Assembly (NCBI GenBank): GCA_019359725.1
Contig: JAHHGR010000016.1
Coordinates: 1 to 64,000, forward strand
DNA length: 64,000 bases
Origin: Aphanocapsa lilacina HA4352-LM1
Lineage (GTDB): Bacteria > Cyanobacteriota > Cyanobacteriia > Gloeobacterales > Gloeobacteraceae
Direction of reading: 5' to 3'
Shown here: positions 1-10,451 of the stretch, one piece after another
How positions within the stretch are numbered: the first letter of the stretch is position 1
How the letters are laid out: each line of letters opens with the position of its first letter
Position numbers and translations under genes: made by a program
The notes under the pieces: model-generated
Database searches by the model: none
What the model saw: the letters and a program-made list of their open reading frames with translations, nothing else
Told to the model about the DNA's origin: nothing

Positions 1-66
1 GGAGTTTCTGCAACAGGTCGCTGCCATTCAGGCTGCGCTGTCGCCCGAACGGCATCAACCTGTACG

Positions 67-509
67 ATGATGAAAACCCAGGCCGGAAACTCACTTTCTC
101 AGTGGCTCATTGTTCAGGGGCAGGTCATGACCCCTGGCACTATCGACAACCGTCACCCCGTGCCCGAACTGCTCAAACGCCTGCATGGCAGAGTGTTTGG
201 CGACCGAGGCTACATCAGTAGCAAGCTTGGTAGGCACTTGCGCGCGCACTTGGGCATCGCGCTGATTACCAAGTTGCGCCGCAAGATGAAAAATCGGTTG
301 ATGGTGCTGAGCGATAAGCTGTGGTTGCGCAAGCGGGGCCTGCTGGAGGCAGTCAATGACCAGCTGAAGAACATTGCGCAGATAGAGCACACCCGTCACA
401 TCGCAGCCCAACGCCCTTTGTGGTGAACTGGGTGAGTGGGCGGATCGCCTACTGCCACCAACTGAAAAAGCCTTCGGTGGCAGCGGATGCTGAGCTGCTC
501 CTGGCTTAA
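67..509 (+). pseudogene. IS982-family transposase remnant (C-terminal half)
   Basis: The first frame gives the C-terminal half of an IS982-type DDE transposase: the block TPGTIDNRHPVPEL, then GDRGYIS, and the stretch ending NDQLKNIAQIEHTRH. After TR (about base 390) the natural ending continues two bases out of frame (RSPTPFVVNWVSGRIAY, stop at 507-509), apparently because 'ca' is duplicated. The segment upstream of base 100 also fails to read through in one frame and about four residues are missing before TPGT. Several lesions therefore make this an inactive relic, not a programmed frameshift. Sequence beyond the left window edge cannot be judged. Confidence 0.8.
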
Positions 510-691
510 CCCGAACTCACGTTAATCGTTGACCCCAACCAGCAACATCCAGAAGCGCGACGCTTCACCATTGGACGAGACACGCAGGGCGAGGGGAGAC
601 ATGCCTCAATTCCGCCAGTTGCTTTTTGCGGACGGAATATTCGATTCCACCAAGAAACGGGGCCTTTGACAGCAAATGTCGACAGACCGAA
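510..691. other. Intergenic stretch after the IS remnant
   Basis: The start of this stretch (cccgaactcacgttaa) probably holds the right end of the insertion sequence. No convincing gene or repeat is visible in the rest. Confidence 0.35.
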
Positions 692-1390
692 TCAGATCTG
701 ATCGGGATCGACCCCCTGACTGCGCAGGTAGGCGGCAAGTTGCTCAGCGACGCGCTGAGCGGCGTCAGACCGTTGTCTTTCCTGCTCCTCGGCCAGCAGT
801 AACAGTTGACCGTCCGGTGTAAAAAAGCGTAGCCAACCTTCATAAACACCCAGGTACAACTCCAATTGTCGACTCCATAACCGGCCGCACTCGTCGGGGG
901 AAAGTTCCTCATACCGGCCATCTACCAGATGAAAACCTCGAAATTCGGTGCCCTCCGGGTCGAACCAAAAATAATCGGGTGTGCGAAAAGTGTCCTGGTA
1001 GATCTGCTTTTTGAGACCGCGATCGACGGCGGCGGTCGAAGCGGACAGCAATTCGACAATCACGTTGGGGTACTTGCCGTCCTCGTGCCAGACAATCCAG
1101 CTTCGGCGGTCCCGGCGCTCGGTGCCCAGGACCACAAAAAAGTCGGGACCGCGAAAGTCCTCCGATTTGCTCTGGTGTGGGCTGAAGTAAATCGTCAGAT
1201 TGCCGGTGGCATAAAAATCCTGCCGGGACTGCCACCCGGATTCGAGCGAGCGAATGAGCAGCTCCATCTGCTTGCGGTGCCGGTCGCTTTCCATGGGAGG
1301 CTCGTCGCTCCATAAATCGGCGGGAGGAAGGGCGATCTCCGCTGGAAAGTCAATAGGACGAGAAAGATCTGTGGCGGTGGATTCGAGCAT
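692..1390 (-). CDS. Uma2-family (DUF820) putative restriction endonuclease
   Basis: This is a PD-(D/E)XK nuclease-fold protein of the Uma2 family, very abundant in cyanobacteria and of unproven biological role. Visible motifs are GPDFFVV (the PD), VIVELLS (the E-x-x) and DRGLKKQIY (the catalytic Lys helix), in the usual order, followed by the FWFDP strand and a C-terminal helix rich in Glu, Gln and Arg. I place the start at the ATG at 1390, preceded by gagagg. The frame stays open to 1462 with another ATG at 1417. It is transcribed divergently from ligA. No partner methylase or second Uma2 copy is seen nearby. Confidence 0.85.
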   Translation of the reverse strand: MLESTATDLSRPIDFPAEIALPPADLWSDEPPMESDRHRKQMELLIRSLESGWQSRQDFYATGNLTIYFSPHQSKSEDFRGPDFFVVLGTERRDRRSWIVWHEDGKYPNVIVELLSASTAAVDRGLKKQIYQDTFRTPDYFWFDPEGTEFRGFHLVDGRYEELSPDECGRLWSRQLELYLGVYEGWLRFFTPDGQLLLLAEEQERQRSDAAQRVAEQLAAYLRSQGVDPDQI

Positions 1391-1478
1391 AACAATTCGC
1401 CTCTCGATGCTTTTCATCGTACCGACTCCCGCTTGGGGATCGATGCCTTCCCACCGGAGCATTCCCGGGAAACCGAAA

Positions 1479-1501
1479 AGATATCACCAAGGGCGATATC
1501 T
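1479..1501. promoter_or_regulatory. Inverted repeat between the divergent Uma2 and ligA genes
   Basis: Seven-base arms agatatc and gatatct are separated by nine bases and lie in the short intergenic region between the two divergent genes. It could be an operator for either gene. No regulator family is recognisable, so the functional claim is weak. Confidence 0.25.
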
Positions 1502-1533
1502 AGAGGCAGGCTCCCGCAGCCCTGGGCGCGTAA

Positions 1534-3570
<2,037 letters not shown>

Positions 3571-3655
3571 TCCCTCGATGGCGCCTGGGAACCGCCCGCT
3601 GTCGGTATGCTAAGAAGATGCCGACCGTGCCCCCCATTCCGGCTCCACAATCGAC

Positions 3656-4309
3656 ATGAAGCAATTGCTTTACTGGGCCGCAGAAGCCCTGGCTGCACTC
3701 AGCAGAAACCTGCGCTGGATGGGATGGAACCTCTTTCTGGCGCTGGTGCCCCTGGCGTTGAGTTTCTGGCTGTTCGATCCGAAGCGGCGGCGCTCACCGC
3801 TGTGGTGGGGGGTGGCGGCGGTCTGGCTCGCCTTTTTGCCCAACGCCCCTTATGTTCTTACCGACGTCATCCACCTTATCGAGCAGATCCGCAGCCGGGG
3901 TTACTCCGCCTGGGTCATCACTTTGGCGCTCATTCCCCAATACTTGTTATTTATCCTGGTGGGATTTGAAGCGTACGTGCTGTCGCTAGTCCTGATGGGC
4001 CGCTACCTGCGGCAGCAGGGCCTGGCCCGGTGGATCCTGCCGATTGAACTGGCCATCCATGCCCTCAGTGCCGTGGGCATCTACCTCGGCCGCTTCCAGC
4101 GCTTCAACAGCTGGGACATTGTCACCCAGCCCGACGCGATCGTGGACGATCTGTTCAACGATCTCATCGACAAAGAGCCGCTGTTGGTGATGGGGATCAC
4201 CTTTGCTGTGGTGGCAGGACTTTACTACCTGCTCAAGGTCGTAAGCCTGGCGCTGATTTATTACTGGCGCAGGGGGCGGGCTCCCGACGGCGCCGAATGG
4301 ACCGCGTAG
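3656..4309 (+). CDS. DUF1361-family integral membrane protein
   Basis: A 217-residue protein with about six hydrophobic helices. It carries the hallmark DUF1361 segments LPNAPYVLTDVIHL (after the second helix) and GRFQRFNSWDI (around residue 145). The function of the family is unknown. The N-terminus MKQLLYWAAEAL precedes the first membrane helix. The arrangement suggests a plasma-membrane protein. It follows ligA on the same strand and is convergent with the ankyrin genes. Confidence 0.85.
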   Translation: MKQLLYWAAEALAALSRNLRWMGWNLFLALVPLALSFWLFDPKRRRSPLWWGVAAVWLAFLPNAPYVLTDVIHLIEQIRSRGYSAWVITLALIPQYLLFILVGFEAYVLSLVLMGRYLRQQGLARWILPIELAIHALSAVGIYLGRFQRFNSWDIVTQPDAIVDDLFNDLIDKEPLLVMGITFAVVAGLYYLLKVVSLALIYYWRRGRAPDGAEWTA

Positions 4310-4461
4310 CCCGTGGAAAAAGCAGTGCGACGGCCGCTGGCAACCGTGCTGATCGCCCTGCACAAACTGCTGTGGGGCATGGCCCCGGTAGCCCTTGCCG
4401 GCGGGGCGGCACTGACAGGCAAGCTGACTGAAACTAACGATTTCTGCCCCTGGCGCCTCCC

Positions 4462-4995
4462 CTACGGTAGAGCCGAACCTTCGCGCAGCATCCGCAGAAT
4501 CTCCTCCGGCGCTTCGCCGCCCGCGTCGATGAGCATCTGCAATATCGGCCCGCGCATGCGAAATAGAGACTTGGTTTGCAGGACCGTATCGGGATCCCCG
4601 CCGTGCCCCAGCAGCACACGCACCAATTCGACATGTCCGTAGAAGGCGGCGTGCTGGATCGCACTGGTGGTCTCGCCGCCAGCGCGCTTGTTGGGATCGG
4701 CTCCGTGCTCCAGCAGTAGCCGGACAATGGGTTCGCTGCCCAGATGGACGGCAATTTTGAGCGGTAGGGCTCCGCGTTTATCCGCCGCGTTTGGATTGGC
4801 TCCCGCTTCAAGCAGCAGGCGCACAATCTCTTGCTGCCCACCGCGCACCGCCTCGACCAAAGGCACCACCTCCGGTCGTACCACCACTTTGAGCAAGCCT
4901 GCCTGCCCGTCGGCAGAGGCGCCACCCTCCAACTGTCGTCTTACCGCCTCGGCATTGGCTTCCCGAATTGCCTGTATTAACGCCTGTTCAGCCAT
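4462..4995 (-). CDS. Small ankyrin-repeat protein, candidate immunity partner of the upstream gene
   Basis: 177 residues made of ankyrin repeats, with typical cores IVRLLLEAGANPNAADKRG and PIVRLLLEHGADPNK and a further degenerate repeat near 115-135. Its first 80 residues are clearly paralogous to the N-terminus of the preceding larger gene: both have the QAIR start, the R-P-x-x-x-PLVEAIR/VR segment and the LLLEAGxNPNAAD repeat. The ATG overlaps the frame-corrected end of the upstream gene (atggctga), implying translational coupling. No signal peptide is seen, so the protein is probably cytoplasmic. Ankyrin proteins are one known class of immunity proteins in polymorphic toxin systems; immunity here is inference. 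Confidence 0.8.
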   Translation of the reverse strand: MAEQALIQAIREANAEAVRRQLEGGASADGQAGLLKVVVRPEVVPLVEAVRGGQQEIVRLLLEAGANPNAADKRGALPLKIAVHLGSEPIVRLLLEHGADPNKRAGGETTSAIQHAAFYGHVELVRVLLGHGGDPDTVLQTKSLFRMRGPILQMLIDAGGEAPEEILRMLREGSALP

Positions 4996-5028
4996 TGGGT
5001 TTTTGGTCGTCTGGGTGGATTTGATCGG

Positions 5029-6288
5029 CTATCCAGTCGGCTCCTGCAAAGCCCGCGATGCCGCCGAGCACACCGCCAGCCAGTCCAGTGGGATCGCTCC
5101 CGGTCCGGTGGTGACACCCGCAAGTGCTCCCAGTCCAGCCCCAGCCTGCGCCCCAGCCCAGGCTCCTGCCCAGCCTCCGACTTGGCGGACGCCTTCGGCG
5201 GCGATCGGAGCAACGGAAGCTTCTTCTATACTCTCCTGTCCGGCCTGATAGAGATCATAGGCGGTCATCCCCGCCCCCAGAACGCCTGCCGTGGTGCCCA
5301 GACCTTTGAGGGCGCGCATGCCGCCCGATTCGATCGCCGCAGGGGGGACGTTGCCTTTGATGAGCATTTCGCCTTCCGCTGCCTGAGCCGCCTTCCACAT
5401 ATTGGCCCGCGGTCCCATCGACGGGTTTTGCTGCGCCAGTTCGTCCATGTTGGCGACAAGCTCGGCGTTGGAGATGGTCTCTGCCCCGGCCGCCCGCGTC
5501 TGCTCCAGGTCGATCCAGTAAGGCTTGCCCTCGATATTGGGAGCCCCGAAGGGCCGTTCACTGGCTGAAAGATACGGCGATCCTCCCCCGGCGTGCTGAT
5601 TGAGAGCGTGCTCCGCCGGTTGAAGTACAGCGCTCGGATCACTCGGGGTCATACCGAAGTGAGTTGGATCGAAGATGCTTGCCGCATCCGGGTCGACTTT
5701 GCGCACCGCCGTATCGAGAAATGGAATCGGTGAAACCACTTTAATATCCTGGGCACGTTCTAGAACTTGATTGAGAAGCGAGTTGGAGGTGTCACCTTCT
5801 TGAGCGTCTACCGAGGTGAGCAATTCCCCGTCTTCCACTGCGGTCGGTCCTGAAGTCCGTGCGTACAGAAGCTCTGTCGTTGCTCCGCCTGTACCGGAGG
5901 ACAGGTCTGAAAAATCTACGGGCAAAGCCTCGAAATCCGCCGATTCTGCTTCGGCTTCGCGGTCGGGAAGTTCAAAGTTCAGCAGTGCCGATGTCGAATC
6001 GAACCAGTTCGCCGGATCGTCCTGGTCTTCGGGCAGCGAAATGGGCTCGGCGAGCGGCAACACCCCCTGGCGGTCCGCCGCGTTCGGATTGGTCCCCGCC
6101 TCCAACAGCAGCCGCACGATCGTTGCATTGCGGCTGCGGATCGCCTCGACCAAGGGTAAGGTTCGGGGGCGCAGCCACAGCAGCAGCGGTTCCGGTTCGC
6201 CGTTGGGGGAGACTCCCTGGGCGAGCAATTGCCGGATCTGTTCGCTGTCGGCCGTTCGGATGGCCTGAAGGAGTTGCTGGTTATCCAT
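5029..6288 (-). CDS. Ankyrin-domain protein with toxin-like (ADP-ribosyltransferase-like) region and glycine-zipper tail; 3' end frameshifted
   Basis: Residues 1-80 are an ankyrin-like domain homologous to the next gene. Residues 95-200 are acidic and low in pattern. Residues about 205-320 hold GGGSPYLSASE, a KPYWIDL strand and GEMLIKGNVPPAAI, an arrangement reminiscent of ADP-ribosyltransferase-like domains of polymorphic toxins. Residues 325-395 are a Gly/Ala zipper (GGWAGAWAGAQAGAG). As written the frame ends in a non-homologous tail at 5029. One base out of frame, just after GPGAI near 5090, the zipper continues as GLAGGVLGGIAGFAGADW and stops at 4988, overlapping the next ATG by 8 bases. 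A single-base deletion (or sequencing error) is therefore likely. The enzymatic assignment is tentative. Confidence 0.7.
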   Translation of the reverse strand: MDNQQLLQAIRTADSEQIRQLLAQGVSPNGEPEPLLLWLRPRTLPLVEAIRSRNATIVRLLLEAGTNPNAADRQGVLPLAEPISLPEDQDDPANWFDSTSALLNFELPDREAEAESADFEALPVDFSDLSSGTGGATTELLYARTSGPTAVEDGELLTSVDAQEGDTSNSLLNQVLERAQDIKVVSPIPFLDTAVRKVDPDAASIFDPTHFGMTPSDPSAVLQPAEHALNQHAGGGSPYLSASERPFGAPNIEGKPYWIDLEQTRAAGAETISNAELVANMDELAQQNPSMGPRANMWKAAQAAEGEMLIKGNVPPAAIESGGMRALKGLGTTAGVLGAGMTAYDLYQAGQESIEEASVAPIAAEGVRQVGGWAGAWAGAQAGAGLGALAGVTTGPGAIPLDWLAVCSAASRALQEPTG

Positions 6289-6404
6289 TGCCGTTTATAC
6301 CGTTCAAAGTGTCGGAGCCCTTCGGCAGCTTGGCACCCGGACCGTCCGCACCCCCAAATCGGGCAATAATGATGGTTTGGGAAGAGCGCACACACGGAGC
6401 ACAG

Positions 6405-6563
6405 ATGGCAAAGGTGATCGGCATCGACCTAGGGACGACCAACGGTCTGGTCGCCCAGATGGGCAGCCCGCAGCTCGTTCCGGATATCAGTGGGCGATGG
6501 ATTGTTACCGCAGGCCCGTCTACAGGAGCCGGGTTGGGGACAATCGAAAAGTATCAATCCTAA
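6405..6563 (+). pseudogene. Orphan DnaK (Hsp70) N-terminal fragment
   Basis: The 52-residue frame begins MAKVIGIDLGTTNG, the diagnostic phosphate-1 motif at the N-terminus of DnaK, continues with VAQMGSPQLVPDISG (matching the usual V-P-N-x-E-G region), then diverges and stops. An intact DnaK has about 630 residues; the rest of the nucleotide-binding domain and the whole peptide-binding domain are absent downstream. A good ribosome site (ggag) lies nine bases before the ATG, so a short peptide could still be made. It is best read as debris of a duplicated dnaK. Confidence 0.8.
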
Positions 6564-6725
6564 CCGCTAAGTATTTGTGCTCAGCAGTCGGCGTAAGCAT
6601 TTGTGCCTATGAAAATCGATGACCAATTCCTTTGTGTAAACGTTGATGAATTTTTCGGCTTTTTTCGCGCCACACGGGTGAGCTGCCACTAACCTGTTGT
6701 TAACGGACGACCGCTCGAGGGTTTC

Positions 6726-6965
6726 ATGCTCACACCTTTTTCCGATGGCGTTTATCAGGGGACTACGGTACAAACGCCTGAGCATCCTGCCTGTGAACTT
6801 TTTCCAGCCTCCCGCACGACGGGTCAACTCTTCGGCCTGGGTGTCGTGCTGGGAATTGCCAGTTTGTTTCTCGACGGCTTCGGTGCCGGTCCCTGGTCCT
6901 GGCCGTTGATGGTGATGGCCGGCCTGGTTCTGCTTTTTGCAGGCAGCCGCGTCGCCCGGTCCTAA
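6726..6965 (+). CDS. Small hypothetical membrane protein
   Basis: 79 residues with two hydrophobic segments (LFGLGVVLGIASLFL and LMVMAGLVLLFAGS) and a positively charged end (RVARS). No family is recognised. A GC hairpin with a T run follows at 6986, consistent with a real transcription unit. The ATG at 6726 is the only good start. Confidence 0.5.
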   Translation: MLTPFSDGVYQGTTVQTPEHPACELFPASRTTGQLFGLGVVLGIASLFLDGFGAGPWSWPLMVMAGLVLLFAGSRVARS

Positions 6966-6985
6966 GCATTCCTTGGAGCGCATCG

Positions 6986-7013
6986 CCCCCGGTCCGTTGG
7001 CTGGGGGCTTTTG
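6986..7013 (+). terminator. Rho-independent terminator of the small membrane protein gene
   Basis: gccccc pairs with gggggc across a 12-base loop and is followed by tttt. Confidence 0.6.
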
Positions 7014-7029
7014 CATAGGGCGATAAAAC

Positions 7030-7059
7030 AAAGCCCCCGACCAATCGGTCGGGGGCTTT
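7030..7059. terminator. Bidirectional terminator downstream of clpC
   Basis: Perfect 13-base arms aaagcccccgacc and ggtcgggggcttt surround a four-base loop (aatc). The A and T tracts on both ends allow termination from either strand; it lies just past the clpC stop codon. Confidence 0.85.
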
Positions 7060-7072
7060 GGGGTGGTGGGCT

Positions 7073-9532
7073 TTAACCCTCGGCAGTGGCCAGGGTGCGG
7101 TCCTTGACGGTGAAGGTCGGCTTGCCTTCGCTATCGACATCGACCAGCACTGTATCGCCCTCCTTGAGGCGGGCGGCCAGAATTTCTTCGGCCAGCTGGT
7201 CTTCGAGCATGCGCTGGATGGCGCGGCGTAGCGGCCGGGCGCCGTAGGTGGCGGAGTAACCTTCTTCGATCAGCTTTCGGTTGAACCCGTCGGTTATCTC
7301 GAGCCTGATATTTTGCTCTTCGAGGCGGGCGAACACCTCGCGCAGCATGATCACAGCGATCTGCTTGACCTCCTCGCGCGTCAGCGGGTGGAAGACGATG
7401 ATCTCGTCGAGGCGGTTGAGGAACTCGGGGCGGAAGTACTGCTTGAGTTCTTCTTTGACCAGTTCGCTGATGCGGTTGTAGCGCTGCTCCTCTTCGGTGC
7501 CGGCGGTGTTGAAGCCGAGGCCGCCGCCGCCCTTTTCGATCACCTTGGAGCCGACGTTGCTGGTCATGATCATCAAGGTGTTCTTGAAGTCGACCGTGCG
7601 GCCCTTGGCGTCGGTGAGGCGACCGTCCTCGAGGATCTGCAGCAGCACGTTGAACACGTCCGGGTGAGCCTTCTCGATTTCGTCGAAGAGGATCACCGTA
7701 TAGGGACGGCGGCGCACCGCCTCGGTGAGCTGACCACCCTCGTTGTAGCCCACATAGCCGGGGGGCGAACCGATGAGCTTGCTCACCGTGTGCCGCTCCA
7801 TGTACTCGGACATGTCGAGGCGGATCATCGCGTCCTCGGAGCCGAAGAAATAGGTCGCCAGCGATTTGGCCAGTTCGGTCTTGCCGACGCCGGTGGGACC
7901 GCTGAAGATGAAGCTCGCGATCGGCCGCTTCGGATTTTTGAGGCCGACGCGCGCCCGGCGGATGGCCCGGGAGATGGCCTTGACCGCTTCTTCTTGGCCG
8001 ATGAGGCGCTGGTGGAGCACGTCTTCCATGTGCAGGAGCTTCTCGGTCTCAGACTCGGTGAGCTTGCTGACCGGCACCCCCGTCCAACTTGAGACGATGT
8101 AGGCGATGTCCTCTTCGGTGACGTTGGGAGACTCTTCGTTGGCAGTCTCGGACTTGCGCGCCTGGGCGATCGAGCGAATCTGGGATTTGATCTCCATCTC
8201 GCGGTCGCGCAACTCGCCCGCCCGCTCGTAGTCCTGGCCGCGCACGGCGTCGTCTTTTTCTTTGAGAATCTGGCGCAGCTCTTTGTCGAGTTCCTTGGCC
8301 GCCGGAGGCAGTTGCGAGGAGAGCAACCGCACGCGCGAACCGGCCTCGTCGACCAGGTCGATGGCCTTGTCCGGCAAGTAGCGATCGGAGATGTAGCGAT
8401 CAGAAAGCTGGGCAGCGGCGATGAGCGCTTCGTCGGTTATCTTGAGCTTGTGGTGCTGCTCGTAGCGCTCGCGCAACCCGCGCAGGATCTCGATGGTTTC
8501 ATCGACCGTCGGCTCACCCACCATCACCGGCTGGAAGCGGCGCTCGAGGGCGGCGTCGCGCTCGATGTGCTTGCGGTACTCATCGAGGGTGGTCGCCCCG
8601 ATGCACTGCAGCTCGCCGCGCGCGAGGGCCGGCTTGAGGATGTTGGCGGCGTCGATGGCCCCCTCGGCAGCCCCGGCGCCGATGAGCGTGTGCACCTCGT
8701 CGATCACGAGCACGACGTTACCGGCGGCACGGATCTCGTCCATGATCTTTTTGAGCCGCTCTTCGAATTCACCGCGGTACTTGGTGCCCGCTACCAACAA
8801 GCCAATGTCGAGGGTAACGACGCGCTTGTCGGCCAGGATGTCGGGAATGTCGTTGTTGGAGATGCGCTGGGCGAGGCCCTCGGCAATTGCCGTCTTGCCC
8901 ACGCCCGGCTCGCCGATGAGTACGGGGTTATTTTTGGTGCGGCGACCCAGGATCTGGATGACCCGCTCGATTTCTTTTTCGCGGCCCACCACCGGGTCGA
9001 GTTTACCCTCGGCGGCCATCTGGGTGAGATTGGAGCCGAACTCGTCCAGCGTAGGGGTCTTGGTGCGGCCGGTGTTGCCTCCGGCGGAGACCTCGGCGGT
9101 CTCCCCCAGCATGCGGATAACCTGGGTGCGGACCTTGGATAAATCGACTCCCAAATTCTCAAGCACCCGGGCAGCGACGCCCTCGCCCTCGCGGATGAGG
9201 CCCAGCAGCAAATGCTCGGTGCCAATGTAGTTGTGGCCAAGTTGGCGCGCTTCTTCGAGCGACAGCTCCAGCACCCGCTTGGCCCGCGGCGTAAACGGGA
9301 TTTCGACCGCCACGAACCCGGAACCGCGGCCGATGATTTTTTCGACCTCGATGCGGGCGTCCTTCAGGTTGACCCCCATGGACTTGAGCACCTTGGCGGC
9401 GACGCCGGTGCCCTCACCGATGAGGCCGAGCAGGATTTGCTCGGTGCCCACAAAGTTATGCCCCAGGCGACGGGCTTCCTCCTGGGCCAACATGATCACT
9501 TTGATCGCTTTCTCGGTAAATCTTTCAAACAT
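7073..9532 (-). CDS. clpC: ATP-dependent Clp protease ATPase subunit ClpC
   Basis: An 819-residue AAA+ unfoldase that feeds substrates to ClpP. Two Clp N-repeats occupy residues 1-145 ([15 protein letters not shown] and its second copy [15 protein letters not shown]). The D1 ATPase has Walker A GEPGVGKT, and a UVR-type middle domain follows ([17 protein letters not shown]). The D2 ATPase has Walker [10 protein letters not shown], and the chain ends in the usual C-terminal domain. Length and order match cyanobacterial and chloroplast ClpC. Start [12 protein letters not shown] is the family-typical N-terminus. It is a single-gene unit closed by the terminator at 7030. Confidence 0.97.
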   Translation of the reverse strand: MFERFTEKAIKVIMLAQEEARRLGHNFVGTEQILLGLIGEGTGVAAKVLKSMGVNLKDARIEVEKIIGRGSGFVAVEIPFTPRAKRVLELSLEEARQLGHNYIGTEHLLLGLIREGEGVAARVLENLGVDLSKVRTQVIRMLGETAEVSAGGNTGRTKTPTLDEFGSNLTQMAAEGKLDPVVGREKEIERVIQILGRRTKNNPVLIGEPGVGKTAIAEGLAQRISNNDIPDILADKRVVTLDIGLLVAGTKYRGEFEERLKKIMDEIRAAGNVVLVIDEVHTLIGAGAAEGAIDAANILKPALARGELQCIGATTLDEYRKHIERDAALERRFQPVMVGEPTVDETIEILRGLRERYEQHHKLKITDEALIAAAQLSDRYISDRYLPDKAIDLVDEAGSRVRLLSSQLPPAAKELDKELRQILKEKDDAVRGQDYERAGELRDREMEIKSQIRSIAQARKSETANEESPNVTEEDIAYIVSSWTGVPVSKLTESETEKLLHMEDVLHQRLIGQEEAVKAISRAIRRARVGLKNPKRPIASFIFSGPTGVGKTELAKSLATYFFGSEDAMIRLDMSEYMERHTVSKLIGSPPGYVGYNEGGQLTEAVRRRPYTVILFDEIEKAHPDVFNVLLQILEDGRLTDAKGRTVDFKNTLMIMTSNVGSKVIEKGGGGLGFNTAGTEEEQRYNRISELVKEELKQYFRPEFLNRLDEIIVFHPLTREEVKQIAVIMLREVFARLEEQNIRLEITDGFNRKLIEEGYSATYGARPLRRAIQRMLEDQLAEEILAARLKEGDTVLVDVDSEGKPTFTVKDRTLATAEG

Positions 9533-9779
9533 GGCTATGTCCCTTCACCTGCAGCGCCCTTTGAGGGTTACCTAATCCTAACACAGGCCACAGCCGGGAC
9601 CCGGGTACAAGCCGCTCCTGGCCGCGCTCTGAGGGTCTTGACAAAATCGCACTACACCCACCGAAAAATCATCCGCAAGGATGAGAAAAAGTATGTATCT
9701 AAATGGGATTACGTTTAACCAGTTCGGCCCCTGTGCTCGCCTCCATCGTAACCAAGTTTGCGCCATTTCCAACGAATTT
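9533..9779. other. Intergenic region between clpC and rimI
   Basis: This region must contain the clpC promoter. I see no tRNA or convincing small gene in it; a TTGACA-like hexamer lies near 9638 on the plus strand without a matching -10. Confidence 0.4.
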
Positions 9780-10322
9780 TTAACCTGGCCGATCGGTCAG
9801 GGTAGGGAAGATTCCGACAAACGGCCAGCCTGGAGCGAGGCGTTCGAGGCGGTTGACAAAGTCCGGCGCATCGATGCGCGGGGTCCACATCACCAGGGCA
9901 TCCTCCTCGCCGTAGTAGTGCTTGCGTCGCCCGAGCGTCTCAAGGCCGAAGCGCTCGTAAAGCCCGATTGCAGCAGTATTGGAGGCGCGAACCTCAAGAG
10001 TCATCCGCCGTGCCCCGACCTGCCGCGCCCAGCGCAGCAAGGCGCACAGCAAAGCCGCCCCGACACCTCGGCGGCGGTGTTCGGGATGCACCACCAGCAT
10101 CGCCAGGTGCGCCTCGTCGAGTATCAGTTGAAAACCACCAAATCCTAACGCCTCGCCTGAGCCGGTACGCGCCAGACAATAATGTCCTGAGCGCTGGCCC
10201 ACATCCGATCGCAGCATCTGCGCGCTCCAGTAACCCGGCATCCCCAGATCGAGCAGGGCGTCCACGTGCACGAGGGCGACAAGATCCGCAGCGTCCAATT
10301 TTACCAACTGTCCCGATTCCAT
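9780..10322 (-). CDS. rimI: Ribosomal-protein-alanine N-acetyltransferase RimI-like
   Basis: A GNAT acetyltransferase of 180 residues. The acetyl-CoA-binding core is visible as LAMLVVHPEHRRRGVGAALL, followed by LEVRASNTAAIGLYERFGLETLGRRKHYY, the typical RimI pattern that ends in the Tyr-Tyr pair. RimI acetylates the N-terminal alanine of ribosomal protein S18; in cyanobacteria related GNATs may act on other proteins. The gene stands alone, divergent from thrC. The assignment to RimI rather than a general GNAT rests on the NxAAxxLYxxxGF and YY features. Confidence 0.87.
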   Translation of the reverse strand: MESGQLVKLDAADLVALVHVDALLDLGMPGYWSAQMLRSDVGQRSGHYCLARTGSGEALGFGGFQLILDEAHLAMLVVHPEHRRRGVGAALLCALLRWARQVGARRMTLEVRASNTAAIGLYERFGLETLGRRKHYYGEEDALVMWTPRIDAPDFVNRLERLAPGWPFVGIFPTLTDRPG

Positions 10323-10451
10323 GGTTTCAGGTTAATGCAGCCGCTGTGTCTGCTTTGATAATTAATATACGACTATTTTAATCGGGTATATTTTGGGTTG
10401 CTTGACAGGCTGTGGTAGCATGCGCCCACGTTGCTGATGTGGGAGAACCCG

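Noticed and set aside
4313-4642. Plus-strand frame with GTG start and one hydrophobic segment after the DUF1361 gene
   Set aside because: It overlaps the well-supported ankyrin gene on the other strand and its second half is that gene's shadow; no ribosome site.
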